64,000 nt of DNA from Fodinibius sp036381435 (GCA_036381435.1 DASVCW010000035.1:50199-114198); one strand, 5' to 3'; shown: positions 17,161 to 25,064, counted from the first letter of the stretch. A program made the numbers and translations. The notes: generated from the letters alone by a model not told the origin.

Positions 17161-17481
17161 ATGCCTGATCAAACCAAAAAAATACAGCAGGGACAGATGG
17201 AAATTGAGCTGCCCGAGGAAGAGGCGAGCGGAACTTATTCCAACCTGGTGATGATTTCACATTCGCCATCTGAGTTTATTCTCGATTTCATTTCTGTAAT
17301 GCCCGGCGTACCCAAAGCCAAAGTGGTGAAACGAATGGTACTCACTCCCGACCATGCCAAACGTCTGGCAGGTGCGCTTTCCGAAAATATCAGCCGTTTT
17401 GAACAAGAAAACGGGCCTATTTCTGTAAACGAGCACGTGGATGTTCCTTTCAATTATCGCGGGCCTACACCAGAAGCATAA
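17161..17481 (+). CDS. DUF3467 family protein
   Basis: A 106-residue cytosolic protein with the typical DUF3467 layout: 'YSNLVMISHSPSEFILDF' (26-43), 'MPGVPKAKVVKRMVLTPDHAKRLAGAL' and a closing Asn-Tyr segment. The function of the family is unknown. It is the first gene of a plus-strand run, 11 bp before the M23 peptidase gene, that continues into bactofilin and the ATP synthase genes. This suggests an operon with envelope and energy functions. Confidence 0.9.
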   Translation: MPDQTKKIQQGQMEIELPEEEASGTYSNLVMISHSPSEFILDFISVMPGVPKAKVVKRMVLTPDHAKRLAGALSENISRFEQENGPISVNEHVDVPFNYRGPTPEA

Positions 17482-17492
17482 ACCGAAAAACC

Positions 17493-18347
17493 ATGTTTGA
17501 TTTTCTAAAACGGCTTTTTCATCATCAATATCGGAAATTAACCTTCGTAATTTTTGATGACGAACAGCCCGAATCTTCTACATCATACCACTTCAAACCG
17601 GCTCAATTGTGGATACTGTTTTACAGCTCTCTGGTGGGAGTGGTAATCTTAACCCTTCTGGTGATGATGTTCACCCCCTTAGGCGGATTACTGTATAATC
17701 TCAAAGATGCCGGTCTGCGAGATCGGGTTATAGAAGTTTCAAAAAGGGTGCAGGCTTTGCAAGATTCACTGCAGGTGCGTGATGCACAACTGTACGAAAT
17801 ACAGCAGGTAATTGCATTGGGAAAAGACACTTCTTTTTCGGTTGATATGGACTTCAGTAACGTTCAAAATATAAGTTATCAAAAAAAGTGGGAACTTAAT
17901 TCCTTCTCTGAAGTAACCACTTCTGGAATGTTATCGGGGAACAAGATTATATTTTCGAAAATTTTTAAAAAAGCACCTGAATTTCCGACCCATTATCCTC
18001 TGAACGGAACTTTAACCCGTGGTTATAATCCGGCAAATGGCCATTACGGAATTGACATTGCAACTAAACAGGACACCCCTTTTAAAGCCATTGCTGACGG
18101 AACCGTTATTGACCAAAACTGGACCATCAACTATGGGTTTGTGATTCATGTTCAGCATAATAGCGGCATCGTTACTGTTTACAAGCATGCTACAAGTCTG
18201 GCCAAATCTGTCGGTGATATTGTTTTGGAAGGTGATATTTTGGGCACGATTGGTGATGTAGGAGTCTTAAGCTCGGGTCCCCATTTGCATTTTGAAATTT
18301 GGAAAGACGGCGTACCACAAAATCCTAAAAAGTATCTAATTAAATAG
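17493..18347 (+). CDS. M23 (LytM-like) peptidase, membrane-anchored
   Basis: A 284-residue protein with one transmembrane helix near residues 33-55, a short coiled-coil region (about 75-110) and a C-terminal M23 domain (about 175-284). Zinc-ligand motifs 'GHYGID' (H-x(3)-D) and 'HLHF' (HxH) are present, so it could be an active peptidoglycan endopeptidase in the periplasm. Bacteroidota often place such a peptidase directly before a bactofilin gene, as here (10 bp apart), linking it to cell-shape control. Both belong to the DUF3467-to-atp gene run. Confidence 0.92.
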   Translation: MFDFLKRLFHHQYRKLTFVIFDDEQPESSTSYHFKPAQLWILFYSSLVGVVILTLLVMMFTPLGGLLYNLKDAGLRDRVIEVSKRVQALQDSLQVRDAQLYEIQQVIALGKDTSFSVDMDFSNVQNISYQKKWELNSFSEVTTSGMLSGNKIIFSKIFKKAPEFPTHYPLNGTLTRGYNPANGHYGIDIATKQDTPFKAIADGTVIDQNWTINYGFVIHVQHNSGIVTVYKHATSLAKSVGDIVLEGDILGTIGDVGVLSSGPHLHFEIWKDGVPQNPKKYLIK

Positions 18348-18357
18348 TAACCGCTAT

Positions 18358-18843
18358 ATGTTTAACAACAATAAGAAAAACAATACTGCACCTATGAATA
18401 CTAACAATCCTGACAAAAACCTGCCTTCAGTAAACATGATAAGCGAAGGTACCAAACTTAAAGGTACCATTGAGACTCAAAACGATATACGAATTGCCGG
18501 AACGCTTGATGGCGAGGCAACGGCAAAAGGTAAAATAATCGTTTCATCATCAGGCAAAATCGACGGTGATCTGGAAGCCGTAGATGCCGATATCGCCGGA
18601 AAAATTGACGGCGAAGTAAAAGTCACTAATAAACTGGTTCTTCGAAAGTCGGCTATCGTTGAAGGCGATATTTATACGAAAACTATTTTGGCTGAAGAAG
18701 GAGCCCAGATTAACGGTTCATTCCACATGAATCAAAACATCAAAAGTGAAATTGAGTCTAAAACGAAATCTAACGGTTTATCCGGTAAATTTGGCTCTAA
18801 AAGCAAAGCCACAGATTTATCGAAAGAAGATAAAAAAGGTTGA
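18358..18843 (+). CDS. bactofilin (polymer-forming cytoskeletal protein)
   Basis: A 161-residue protein with a disordered N-terminus rich in Asn/Lys and a central bactofilin domain (about 25-120). The domain shows short glycine-rich beta-helix rungs such as 'GTLDGEATAKGKIIVSSSGKI' and 'GDLEAVDADIAGKIDGEVKV'. Bactofilins self-assemble without nucleotide and position cell-wall enzymes. The upstream M23 peptidase is the usual partner. The stop overlaps the TTG start of the next gene by three bases, implying coupled translation with the ATP synthase genes. Confidence 0.95.
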   Translation: MFNNNKKNNTAPMNTNNPDKNLPSVNMISEGTKLKGTIETQNDIRIAGTLDGEATAKGKIIVSSSGKIDGDLEAVDADIAGKIDGEVKVTNKLVLRKSAIVEGDIYTKTILAEEGAQINGSFHMNQNIKSEIESKTKSNGLSGKFGSKSKATDLSKEDKKG

Positions 18844-19052
18844 AAGATCGCAAAAAACTAACCGACTATGCGGAGTACATCTCGCTTGGTGCCGAGATTG
18901 CGGGGGCACTTTTAGTACCCATCTTTATAGGCTATTGGCTTGATGAATATTTCGAAACAAGCCCCTGGCTCTTGCTGGCCGGTTGTTTAGTGGGGATAGT
19001 CAATATTTTTATCCTTATCTTTAAGCTCAACGAACGGTTGAATCAAAAATAA
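18840..19052 (+). CDS. atpZ: AtpZ/AtpI-like ATP synthase accessory membrane protein
   Basis: A 70-residue protein with two transmembrane helices (about 15-35 and 42-62) separated by 'GYWLDEYFETSPW', as in the AtpZ/AtpI family that precedes F0 genes. These proteins help c-ring assembly or Mg handling. The only workable start is TTG at 18840, overlapping the bactofilin TGA. It is the first of the ATP synthase genes. Confidence 0.88.
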   Translation: MKDRKKLTDYAEYISLGAEIAGALLVPIFIGYWLDEYFETSPWLLLAGCLVGIVNIFILIFKLNERLNQK

Positions 19053-19057
19053 CCTTT

Positions 19058-19441
19058 GTGGGCAATCGGTTAAAAAGGGTACAAATCAAATTTGCTGCTT
19101 TTGGTGTAATTGGGTTAGCCTTTTTGGCTTTAGTTGTCTTTTTAATCATTCCGCAATATACAGGCGGAGTGATTTCGGCCTACCTTCTCAGCTTTCTGTT
19201 TGTGGGAGCTAATTTCATTGGCATCAAGGATTTTGAAAGAAAATCAAATACTGCTTTTTATAGACGTTTTCTCATTACAATGTCCATTCGATTTGTGTTT
19301 GTGATAGCAGTTATTGTCATTCTGCTGGAGACAACAAAATTCCATCAAATTTACTTTACAGTTAGTTTTATAATTTCTTATATTCTGCACTCTGTAATCG
19401 AGATTATTTCAATCAACCAACTACTGAAAACCGACAATTAG
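19058..19441 (+). CDS. small membrane protein of the ATP synthase operon (AtpI/subunit-I-like)
   Basis: A 127-residue protein with about four hydrophobic helices and very few charged residues, lying between atpZ (5 bp) and atpB (7 bp). Position and topology suggest the second small F0 assembly protein often found at this point (subunit I), but sequence similarity is weak. The start is GTG at 19058; no ATG suits the frame. Confidence 0.7.
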   Translation: MGNRLKRVQIKFAAFGVIGLAFLALVVFLIIPQYTGGVISAYLLSFLFVGANFIGIKDFERKSNTAFYRRFLITMSIRFVFVIAVIVILLETTKFHQIYFTVSFIISYILHSVIEIISINQLLKTDN

Positions 19442-19448
19442 AAAGTAA

Positions 19449-20483
19449 ATGCTACAGGCCTTTCGCCGGTTACTCGTAACCTTACTGATCTTCCTATTTT
19501 TTGCCCCCATTGGTAAAGCTGCTCAAGAGTCTGAGCAAGGTTCCGAGGCTCCAATAGATGTAATGGGTAAAGTATTAGATCATCACTATTTAACGCTACC
19601 CGGTTACAAGCTTCCACTTCCCCGTATCTTATTAGTTAACGGTGAGTGGTATTTTTACTGGAGTACGGAGGCGGCAGTGGAGTCGGGGGAATTTGTACAA
19701 AAACATCATACCCTTGTACCGGCCAGTGGTGCTGAAATTACTTTAGATATGTCAATCACATCGCACCTTATGTATGTGTGGTTTGGGGTCGTTTTAACAC
19801 TTTTGCTCACGATTGCGATGGCCCGGCGCTATAAGCGGGGTGAGGGGCGAAAAACTGAGCCCCGGGGATGGCTTCAGAACTTGTTTGAAATTATCTTTGT
19901 ATTTATCCGTGATGATGTTGCTAAAGCAAACATTCCCGGTGACAAGTATAAAAAGTTTGTCCCCTATTTGTTTGCGATATTTGTGTCTATAACCTTTATG
20001 AATTTAGCCGGTTTGTTACCATGGGGGGCAACGGCCACTGCGGATATTACGGTAACGGCTGTTCTTGCTTTCATTACTTTTGTGGTTACTCAGTGGAATG
20101 GTTCAAAAGATCACTGGGAGCATGTTTTTTGGTTCCCCGGCGTGCCGCCCGCTATGCGTATTATTTTAACACCTATTGAAATTCTTGGCTTGTTTACCAA
20201 GCCGTTTGCGCTTTGTATTCGTCTTTTTGCAAACATGCTTTCCGGTAAAATTATGATCATTTGTATTTTGGGATTGATTTTTATTTTTGCCGATCTATTT
20301 GGAAATATTGCGGGAATTGGAGTCAGTTTATTTTCCGTGCCGTTGACGGCGGTATTATATATACTTAAAGCTTTTGTGGGCCTTTTACAGGCTTATATTT
20401 TTGCGCTGCTTTCTGCCGTATTTATCGGCATGGCAGTCGAAGAGCACGAGCATGATGATCAAGCCATTGAGGCTCATGCCTAA
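19449..20483 (+). CDS. atpB: F0F1 ATP synthase subunit a
   Basis: The proton-channel subunit of F0 in the inner membrane. The 344-residue length includes an N-terminal signal-like helix and about 100 extra periplasmic residues before the first conserved helix, an extended form common in Bacteroidota. The essential arginine lies in 'LCIRLFANMLSGK', and the last helix is 'LLQAYIFALLSAVFIGMA'. The acidic-histidine C-terminal tail is cytoplasmic. It precedes atpE in the standard order. Confidence 0.96.
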   Translation: MLQAFRRLLVTLLIFLFFAPIGKAAQESEQGSEAPIDVMGKVLDHHYLTLPGYKLPLPRILLVNGEWYFYWSTEAAVESGEFVQKHHTLVPASGAEITLDMSITSHLMYVWFGVVLTLLLTIAMARRYKRGEGRKTEPRGWLQNLFEIIFVFIRDDVAKANIPGDKYKKFVPYLFAIFVSITFMNLAGLLPWGATATADITVTAVLAFITFVVTQWNGSKDHWEHVFWFPGVPPAMRIILTPIEILGLFTKPFALCIRLFANMLSGKIMIICILGLIFIFADLFGNIAGIGVSLFSVPLTAVLYILKAFVGLLQAYIFALLSAVFIGMAVEEHEHDDQAIEAHA

Positions 20484-20543
20484 GAACTTTACTCATACAT
20501 ACTTACTAATCTAAACTAAAACTTAAATCTACAGGTAAAAATT

Positions 20544-20765
20544 ATGGGTTTATTAGCAGCAGGAATCGGAGCAGGAATCGTAGCAGTTGGTGCCGGTATC
20601 GGTATCGGAATGATCGGTAAATCAGCAACAGAAAGCATTGCTCGCCAGCCTGAAGCTTCCGGTGATATTCGGGGTGCGATGATTTTGACCGCCGCTCTTA
20701 TTGAGGGTGTGGCACTGATCGGCGCTATTGTTTGTATTCTCCTTGCTCTTGGAATTGGCGGTTAA
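20544..20765 (+). CDS. atpE: F0F1 ATP synthase subunit c
   Basis: A 73-residue two-helix proteolipid forming the rotor ring. The polar loop is Arg34-Gln35-Pro36 and the ion-binding carboxylate is Glu54. The residues after Glu54 (Gly-Val-Ala) lack the Ser/Thr ligand of sodium-binding rings, so proton coupling is expected. Helix 1 is rich in glycine repeats that pack the ring. Confidence 0.97.
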   Translation: MGLLAAGIGAGIVAVGAGIGIGMIGKSATESIARQPEASGDIRGAMILTAALIEGVALIGAIVCILLALGIGG

Positions 20766-20788
20766 TCGAAATTCTAAATTAACTAATC

Positions 20789-21301
20789 ATGCTATTACTG
20801 TTACAAGGAGGCGGTATTCTCTCGTTTAATACCGGTTTCGCTATCTGGGTTCTTATAACAATGGTTATATTTCTCGCTGTAATGGGGAAATATGCTGTGC
20901 CGTTAGTTATGGATGCCCTTCGTGAACGCGAAGATCGGATTAAAGATTCTCTGGAATCGGCTGAGAAAGCATTAAGCCGGGCAGAAGAAATCTCAAAAGA
21001 TAACGAGAAAGCGCTTCGCGAAGCCGAAAAAAAAGCTCAGCAGATTCGCAAAGAAGCTATTGAGGATGCCGAGATGATCAGGGCAGAACGCATTGAAAAA
21101 TCAAAGCAGGAAGCCGAAAAAATTATCATTGAAGCTCGTGAATCTATTGAACAGGAAAAGAAACAAGCGTTAATCGAGCTTCGGGATGAAGTTGCCCGGC
21201 TTGCTGTTCAATCGGCATCTAAAATTATCGATGCTGAGCTCGATGATCAGAAAAACGATAAATTAGTCGATAATTTTATTAAAGACATCTCAATAAACTA
21301 A
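20789..21301 (+). CDS. atpF: F0F1 ATP synthase subunit b
   Basis: The 170-residue peripheral-stalk subunit. It has one N-terminal transmembrane helix (about 12-35), then a long charged coiled coil rich in Ala, Glu, Lys and Arg (about 45-150), ending in a delta-binding segment. It lies 23 bp after atpE and 4 bp before atpH in the usual order. Confidence 0.96.
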   Translation: MLLLLQGGGILSFNTGFAIWVLITMVIFLAVMGKYAVPLVMDALREREDRIKDSLESAEKALSRAEEISKDNEKALREAEKKAQQIRKEAIEDAEMIRAERIEKSKQEAEKIIIEARESIEQEKKQALIELRDEVARLAVQSASKIIDAELDDQKNDKLVDNFIKDISIN

Positions 21302-21305
21302 GCAG

Positions 21306-21854
21306 ATGCCGATAACAAAAGCAGCCCGAAGATATGCCAATGCCTTTTTAGAGCTTGCTAAAGAGCGAAATGAGGTTGAAAGTATTTTGGGTGATGTCAA
21401 ATTCATTCATAATACCTTCGAAGATTCTCGCGAATTGGTGATGTTTTTGAAAAGCCCGATTATCAAATATGATGATAAAAAGGCGGCCTTAAAGCAACTG
21501 TTCTTTGATGAAACCGAGGAACTGACACAGCTTTTTATAAAGTTGCTGATTCGAAAAGAGCGGGTAAACCTGCTCAATCAAATTGCAGAAGCTTTTATCG
21601 AATTGTACAAAAAGTACGCCGGTATTATAACGATTGATGTGTTTGTAGCCCGGGAGCTAAGTGATGATCAGCAGCAAGCGCTTCACGCTAAGCTCGAGCA
21701 AAAAACACAAAAAAAGGTGGAAATGAATATTACAATAGATGAAAGCCTGCGGGGCGGCATGGCCATTCGCATTGATGATACGGTCATTGATGGAACGGTT
21801 AAACATAAGCTTGTGGAGCTTGAAGAATCGCTGCTTTCAACAGTCGTAGAATAG
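21306..21854 (+). CDS. atpH: F0F1 ATP synthase subunit delta
   Basis: The 182-residue OSCP/delta subunit joining the peripheral stalk to F1. The N-terminal six-helix domain begins 'ARRYANAFLELAKE', and the C-terminal signature 'DESLRGGMAIRIDDTVIDGTV' (about 148-168) is clear. A foldback repeat sits in the 105 bp that separate it from atpA. Confidence 0.95.
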   Translation: MPITKAARRYANAFLELAKERNEVESILGDVKFIHNTFEDSRELVMFLKSPIIKYDDKKAALKQLFFDETEELTQLFIKLLIRKERVNLLNQIAEAFIELYKKYAGIITIDVFVARELSDDQQQALHAKLEQKTQKKVEMNITIDESLRGGMAIRIDDTVIDGTVKHKLVELEESLLSTVVE

Positions 21855-21866
21855 AAAAAAATAGTA

Positions 21867-21925
21867 GCCACTAAAGCACGAAAACACGAAAAAAATTACT
21901 TTTAGTGCTTCCGTGTTTTTGTGGC
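21867..21925. repeat. foldback of the 'GCCAC...GTGGC' type between atpH and atpA
   Basis: GCCACTAAAGCACGAAAACACG and CCGTGTTTTTGTGGC pair at their ends. Similar text occurs at about 33902-33920. It interrupts an otherwise tightly packed operon. Confidence 0.6.
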
Positions 21926-21968
21926 AAAAATAAGAATTTAATTACGTTTTAAATCATAATTGGAACCA

Positions 21969-23585
21969 ATGAGTCAAGTCAGACCAGACGAAGTTTCAGC
22001 AATATTACGCAAACAATTATCCGGCTTTGATAACGAAGCGGATGTCTATGATGTGGGTACCATCCTCGAAGTGGGAGACGGAATTGCCCGTGTTTATGGA
22101 TTATCTAAAGTACAGGCCGGTGAGCTTGTTGAACTGCCTGATTCTAAAGACAAAGACGGAAATTCCATTCGCGGAATGGTATTGAACCTCGAAGAGGACA
22201 ACGTAGGTATCGTGCTTTTCGGACCAACCAGTGCCGTTGATGAAGGAGATACCGTTCGCCGAACCAAAGATATTGCTTCTATTAACGTAGGTGACGGATT
22301 GCTCGGCCGGGTAATTGATCCGCTTGGTAATCCTCTGGATGGAAAGGGCCCGATTGCCGGTGATACAATTCGAATTCCGTTGGAGCGTAAAGCCCCAGGG
22401 GTGATTTATCGCGAACCTGTAACCGAGCCGCTGCAAACCGGAATTAAAGCGATTGACTCCTTGATTCCAATTGGCCGCGGCCAGCGTGAATTGATTATTG
22501 GCGACCGCCAAACAGGTAAAACATCGGTTGCGGTTGATACCATCATCAACCAAAAGCATACGCAAGACAGTGATAAACCTGTTTTTTGTATCTATGTAGC
22601 GGTGGGACAAAAAGGCTCAACCGTAGCAGGTATCGCCAAAGCGCTTGAAGATAATGATGCTATCGATTATTCGGTGGTTGTTTCAGCGCCCGCCAGTTCT
22701 ACTGCTCCGATGCGTTTTATTGCTCCGTTTGCAGGAGCGGCAATCGGTGAATATTTCCGCGATACAGGCCGTCATGCTTTGGTAATTTATGATGATCTTT
22801 CAAAACAGGCTGTAGCTTATCGCGAACTTTCACTCTTGTTGAAGCGCCCGCCGGGACGTGAAGCTTACCCCGGGGATGTTTTCTACCTGCACAGCCGTTT
22901 GTTGGAACGTGCAGCGAAAATTATTGAGGATGATGAAATCGCGAAGCAAATGAATAATGTGCCCGATGAACTTCGTCCTCTGATAAAAGGCGGAGGTTCA
23001 TTAACGGCACTTCCCGTTATTGAAACCCAGGCGGGTGATGTTTCGGCATATATCCCCACAAACGTAATTTCCATTACCGACGGACAGATTTTCCTCGATA
23101 CCGATCTGTTTAACTCCGGTGTTCGTCCCGCTATCGACGTAGGTACTTCGGTGTCTCGTGTAGGTGGTTCGGCACAGGTGAAATCGATGAAAAAACTGGC
23201 GGGTACGATGAAGCTTGACCTCGCCCAGTATCGCGAGCTCGAAGCTTTTGCAAAATTCGGTTCAGATCTTGATCCCGCTACTCAGCGTCAGCTAAAGCGC
23301 GGTGAACGTACGGTTGAATTGCTTAAGCAGGATATCTACCAACCACTGGCCGTTCAGGAGCAAATTGCGTTGCTTAAGGTAAACGCGGAAGGCTTGCTTG
23401 AAAATCTTGATGTGAATCAGATTGAAGCGTTCGAAGAAAATTATCTCGAAACGGTGAATGTTAAGTTTGATGATGAAATGGCCAAACTTGGCGAAATCGG
23501 AAAGCTCAGTGATGAATTCGGTGAAAAACTGACTGAAACAGCGCGTACCGTAATCGATCAAATTACAGCTACAGAAGAAGTTTAA
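21969..23585 (+). CDS. atpA: F0F1 ATP synthase subunit alpha
   Basis: The regulatory nucleotide-binding subunit of F1. I use the ATG at 21969 (538 residues); a TTG at 21960 would add three residues. Walker A (GDRQTGKT) is at 178-185. The family signature 'PAIDVGTSVSRVGGSAQ' with the interface arginine lies near residue 380. It is 4 bp before atpG. The beta and epsilon genes (atpD, atpC) are not in this operon, matching the split arrangement common in Bacteroidota. Confidence 0.97.
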   Translation: MSQVRPDEVSAILRKQLSGFDNEADVYDVGTILEVGDGIARVYGLSKVQAGELVELPDSKDKDGNSIRGMVLNLEEDNVGIVLFGPTSAVDEGDTVRRTKDIASINVGDGLLGRVIDPLGNPLDGKGPIAGDTIRIPLERKAPGVIYREPVTEPLQTGIKAIDSLIPIGRGQRELIIGDRQTGKTSVAVDTIINQKHTQDSDKPVFCIYVAVGQKGSTVAGIAKALEDNDAIDYSVVVSAPASSTAPMRFIAPFAGAAIGEYFRDTGRHALVIYDDLSKQAVAYRELSLLLKRPPGREAYPGDVFYLHSRLLERAAKIIEDDEIAKQMNNVPDELRPLIKGGGSLTALPVIETQAGDVSAYIPTNVISITDGQIFLDTDLFNSGVRPAIDVGTSVSRVGGSAQVKSMKKLAGTMKLDLAQYRELEAFAKFGSDLDPATQRQLKRGERTVELLKQDIYQPLAVQEQIALLKVNAEGLLENLDVNQIEAFEENYLETVNVKFDDEMAKLGEIGKLSDEFGEKLTETARTVIDQITATEEV

Positions 23586-23588
23586 TTC

Positions 23589-24488
23589 ATGGCAAATCTT
23601 CGTGACATACGAAACCGGATTGAATCGGTAAAAAATACGAAGCAGATCACCAAAGCAATGAAAATGGTGGCCGCCGCTAAACTGCGAAGGGCACAGGACC
23701 GGATTATTGAAACCCGTCCCTATGCATCTAAAATGCAGGAAGTAGTAGGCAGGCTCGTAAAAAATGCATCTGACGAACATGTGCTTCTGCGCAAGCCACA
23801 ATCGACTGAAAGGGTGCTTTTTGTTATTATCAGTTCAGATCGCGGTCTTTGTGGTGGATTTAACAGCAACTTATTTAAAGTTGTTGAAAAGAAGATTGAA
23901 GACGAATACAGCCGGTACAGAAAAGATGGAACTTTATCGTTAATTTGTCTGGGGCGAAAAGCTGTAACTCATTTCGGCAGCAGGAATTATAACATTAAGG
24001 CAGAATTTCCTAATTTCTTTGATGATATTCAGTTCGCAAAGGCCAATGGTATTATGGCTGAGTTAATCTCAGAATTTATTTCCGGTGAGTTTGATGAAAT
24101 CAACCTGGCTTATAATGAGTTTAAAACAGTTATTGCTCAAAACAGGGTAGTAGAACCGCTTTTGCCTGTTGATCCTGATTCTTTGGCAAGTCCCGAAGAT
24201 ACCGAAGTCGAAAACGGTGATAACCAAGAATATATTTTTGAGCCCGGCATTGATGAGATTTTAGAAAAATTATTGCCTTCGCACTTGAATTTGCAACTCT
24301 GGAAGGCTATTCTTGAATCGAATGCAGCAGAACAGGGCGCGCGAATGACAGCAATGGATAGCGCCACCGAAAACGCGAATGAATTGCAGCAGGATTTGGA
24401 GCTTGAGTATAATCGGGCTCGTCAAACTGCAATTACAACAGAAATTTCTGAAATTATTTCCGGAGCCCAGGCGCTGGAAGGAACTTAA
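23589..24488 (+). CDS. atpG: F0F1 ATP synthase subunit gamma
   Basis: The 299-residue central-stalk rotor of F1. The N-terminal helix 'LRDIRNRIESVKNTKQITKAMKMVAA' and the C-terminal helix with 'ARMTAMDSATENA' and the 'YNRARQTAITTEISEIISGA' pattern are both complete. It is the last gene of the operon; the broken tRNA-Ser-like sequence begins 22 bp after its stop. Confidence 0.96.
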   Translation: MANLRDIRNRIESVKNTKQITKAMKMVAAAKLRRAQDRIIETRPYASKMQEVVGRLVKNASDEHVLLRKPQSTERVLFVIISSDRGLCGGFNSNLFKVVEKKIEDEYSRYRKDGTLSLICLGRKAVTHFGSRNYNIKAEFPNFFDDIQFAKANGIMAELISEFISGEFDEINLAYNEFKTVIAQNRVVEPLLPVDPDSLASPEDTEVENGDNQEYIFEPGIDEILEKLLPSHLNLQLWKAILESNAAEQGARMTAMDSATENANELQQDLELEYNRARQTAITTEISEIISGAQALEGT

Positions 24489-24530
24489 GGATAGGTGCCA
24501 GGCACTTTTTGGAGAGTTGGCAGAGCGGTC

Positions 24531-24552
24531 TGCCGCAGGCATTTCTTTGGAA
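24531..24552 (+). mobile_element. 22-bp double-hairpin element, copy 1 (D loop of the tRNA-Ser relic)
   Basis: Two 11-nt hairpins back to back: TGCC-GCA-GGCA, then TTTC-TTT-GGAA. It splits GGTC^GAATG, the D-loop sequence of the neighbouring intact tRNA-Ser. Confidence 0.8.
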
Positions 24553-24568
24553 GAATGCACCGGTCTTG

Positions 24569-24590
24569 TTCCGCAGGAATCCCTTCGGGT
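24569..24590 (+). mobile_element. 22-bp double-hairpin element, copy 2 (anticodon loop)
   Basis: Hairpins TTCC-GCA-GGAA and TCCC-TTC-GGGT. It interrupts CTTG^AAAA, splitting the TGA anticodon. The boundary is uncertain by one base. Confidence 0.8.
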
Positions 24591-24624
24591 AAAACCGGCG
24601 GGCCCTTATGGGTCCCGGGGGTTC

Positions 24625-24646
24625 TGCCGAAGGCATCCCTATGGGA
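24625..24646 (+). mobile_element. 22-bp double-hairpin element, copy 3 (T loop)
   Basis: Hairpins TGCC-GAA-GGCA and TCCC-TAT-GGGA. It splits the conserved T-loop sequence GTTC^GAATC. Confidence 0.82.
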
Positions 24647-24733
24647 GAATCCGCTCACTCTTTATTTAAAAAATAATACTGAGTAAGGTTTTTTATAGGT
24701 TAGGAATTGAGTATTTTCAGTTTCTAAATAATT

Positions 24734-24820
24734 GGAGAGTTGGCAGAGTGGTCGAATGCGGCGGTCTTGAAAACCGTTGAGGCCTTATGGTCTCCGGGGG
24801 TTCGAATCCCTCACTCTCCG
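24734..24820 (+). tRNA. tRNA-Ser (anticodon TGA)
   Basis: An 87-nt class II tRNA. The acceptor stem GGAGAGT/ACTCTCC is complete with discriminator G. The anticodon loop CTTGAAA gives anticodon TGA at 24768-24770 and reads UCA. The long variable arm GAGGCC-TTAT-GGTCTC is typical of serine tRNA, and the T loop is TTCGAAT. CCA is not encoded. The GIY-YIG gene start codon begins one base after the discriminator. Confidence 0.97.
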
Positions 24821-24821
24821 C

Positions 24822-25064
24822 ATGTTTTATGCTTACATTCTAAAAAGTCTTTCTTATGGCACCTATTATTATGGGAGTACTGAGAAAGTTAACAAACGTT
24901 TAGAGCAGCATAATTCGGGAAAGGTAGGATACACAAAAGGCCGAAGGCCTTGGGAAATTCACTACATTGAGGAATTTAAGACTCGTTCAGAAGCAATGCA
25001 GCGAGAACGTTTCTTCAAAAGTATAGATGGATATAATTATCTGAAAAAGAAGAAAATCATTTAA
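24822..25064 (+). CDS. GIY-YIG domain nuclease, tRNA-adjacent
   Basis: An 80-residue single-domain protein of the UPF0213/YhbQ-like GIY-YIG group. The motif tyrosines are in 'FYAYILKS' and 'TYYYGSTE', followed by the catalytic-type arginine in 'RLEQHNSG' and the metal-binding glutamate in 'EAMQRERFFKS'. The frame is open further upstream through the tRNA, but the ATG at 24822 is the natural start. It sits one base after tRNA-Ser and shares its terminator, so it is probably expressed from the tRNA transcript. This placement resembles tRNA-targeting homing or integrative elements. Possible roles are DNA repair or selfish DNA cleavage. Confidence 0.9.
   Translation: MFYAYILKSLSYGTYYYGSTEKVNKRLEQHNSGKVGYTKGRRPWEIHYIEEFKTRSEAMQRERFFKSIDGYNYLKKKKII

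Larger units (their letters stand above)
24511..24664 (+). pseudogene. tRNA-Ser-like gene interrupted by three 22-bp inserts
   Basis: Removing three 22-bp segments leaves an 88-nt sequence that lines up with the intact tRNA-Ser at 24734, with only one extra base (a G in the 3' T-stem strand). The inserts lie exactly in the D loop, the anticodon loop (between bases of the TGA anticodon) and the T loop. Without them the anticodon stem CCGGT/ACCGG and the variable arm GGGCCC/GGGTCC pair fully. They differ from the intact gene by compensating changes, so this descends from a real, separate tRNA-Ser. The acceptor stem has two G-U pairs at its end. As transcribed it could not decode serine unless the inserts were removed, so I call it a pseudogene; activity after processing is possible but unproven. 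Confidence 0.85.

Noticed and set aside
20544..20765. A sodium-driven ATP synthase
   Set aside because: The residue pattern after Glu54 in subunit c lacks the Ser/Thr ligand of sodium rings; proton use is more likely.
24531..24646. The three spaced, similar inserts as a short CRISPR-like array
   Set aside because: The repeats differ from each other, the spacing is that of tRNA loops, and the material between them is tRNA sequence. No cas gene is present.
24379..24686. Open frames across the atpG end and the broken tRNA-Ser region
   Set aside because: They run through atpG in another frame or through the tRNA-like relic and its inserts, with proline- and glycine-rich text from hairpins. No protein family is recognisable.
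24934..24950. GGCCGAAGGCC in the GIY-YIG gene as a fifth double-hairpin copy
   Set aside because: It encodes the conserved Lys-Gly-Arg-Arg-Pro part of the GIY-YIG domain, and no second hairpin follows. It is a coding coincidence.
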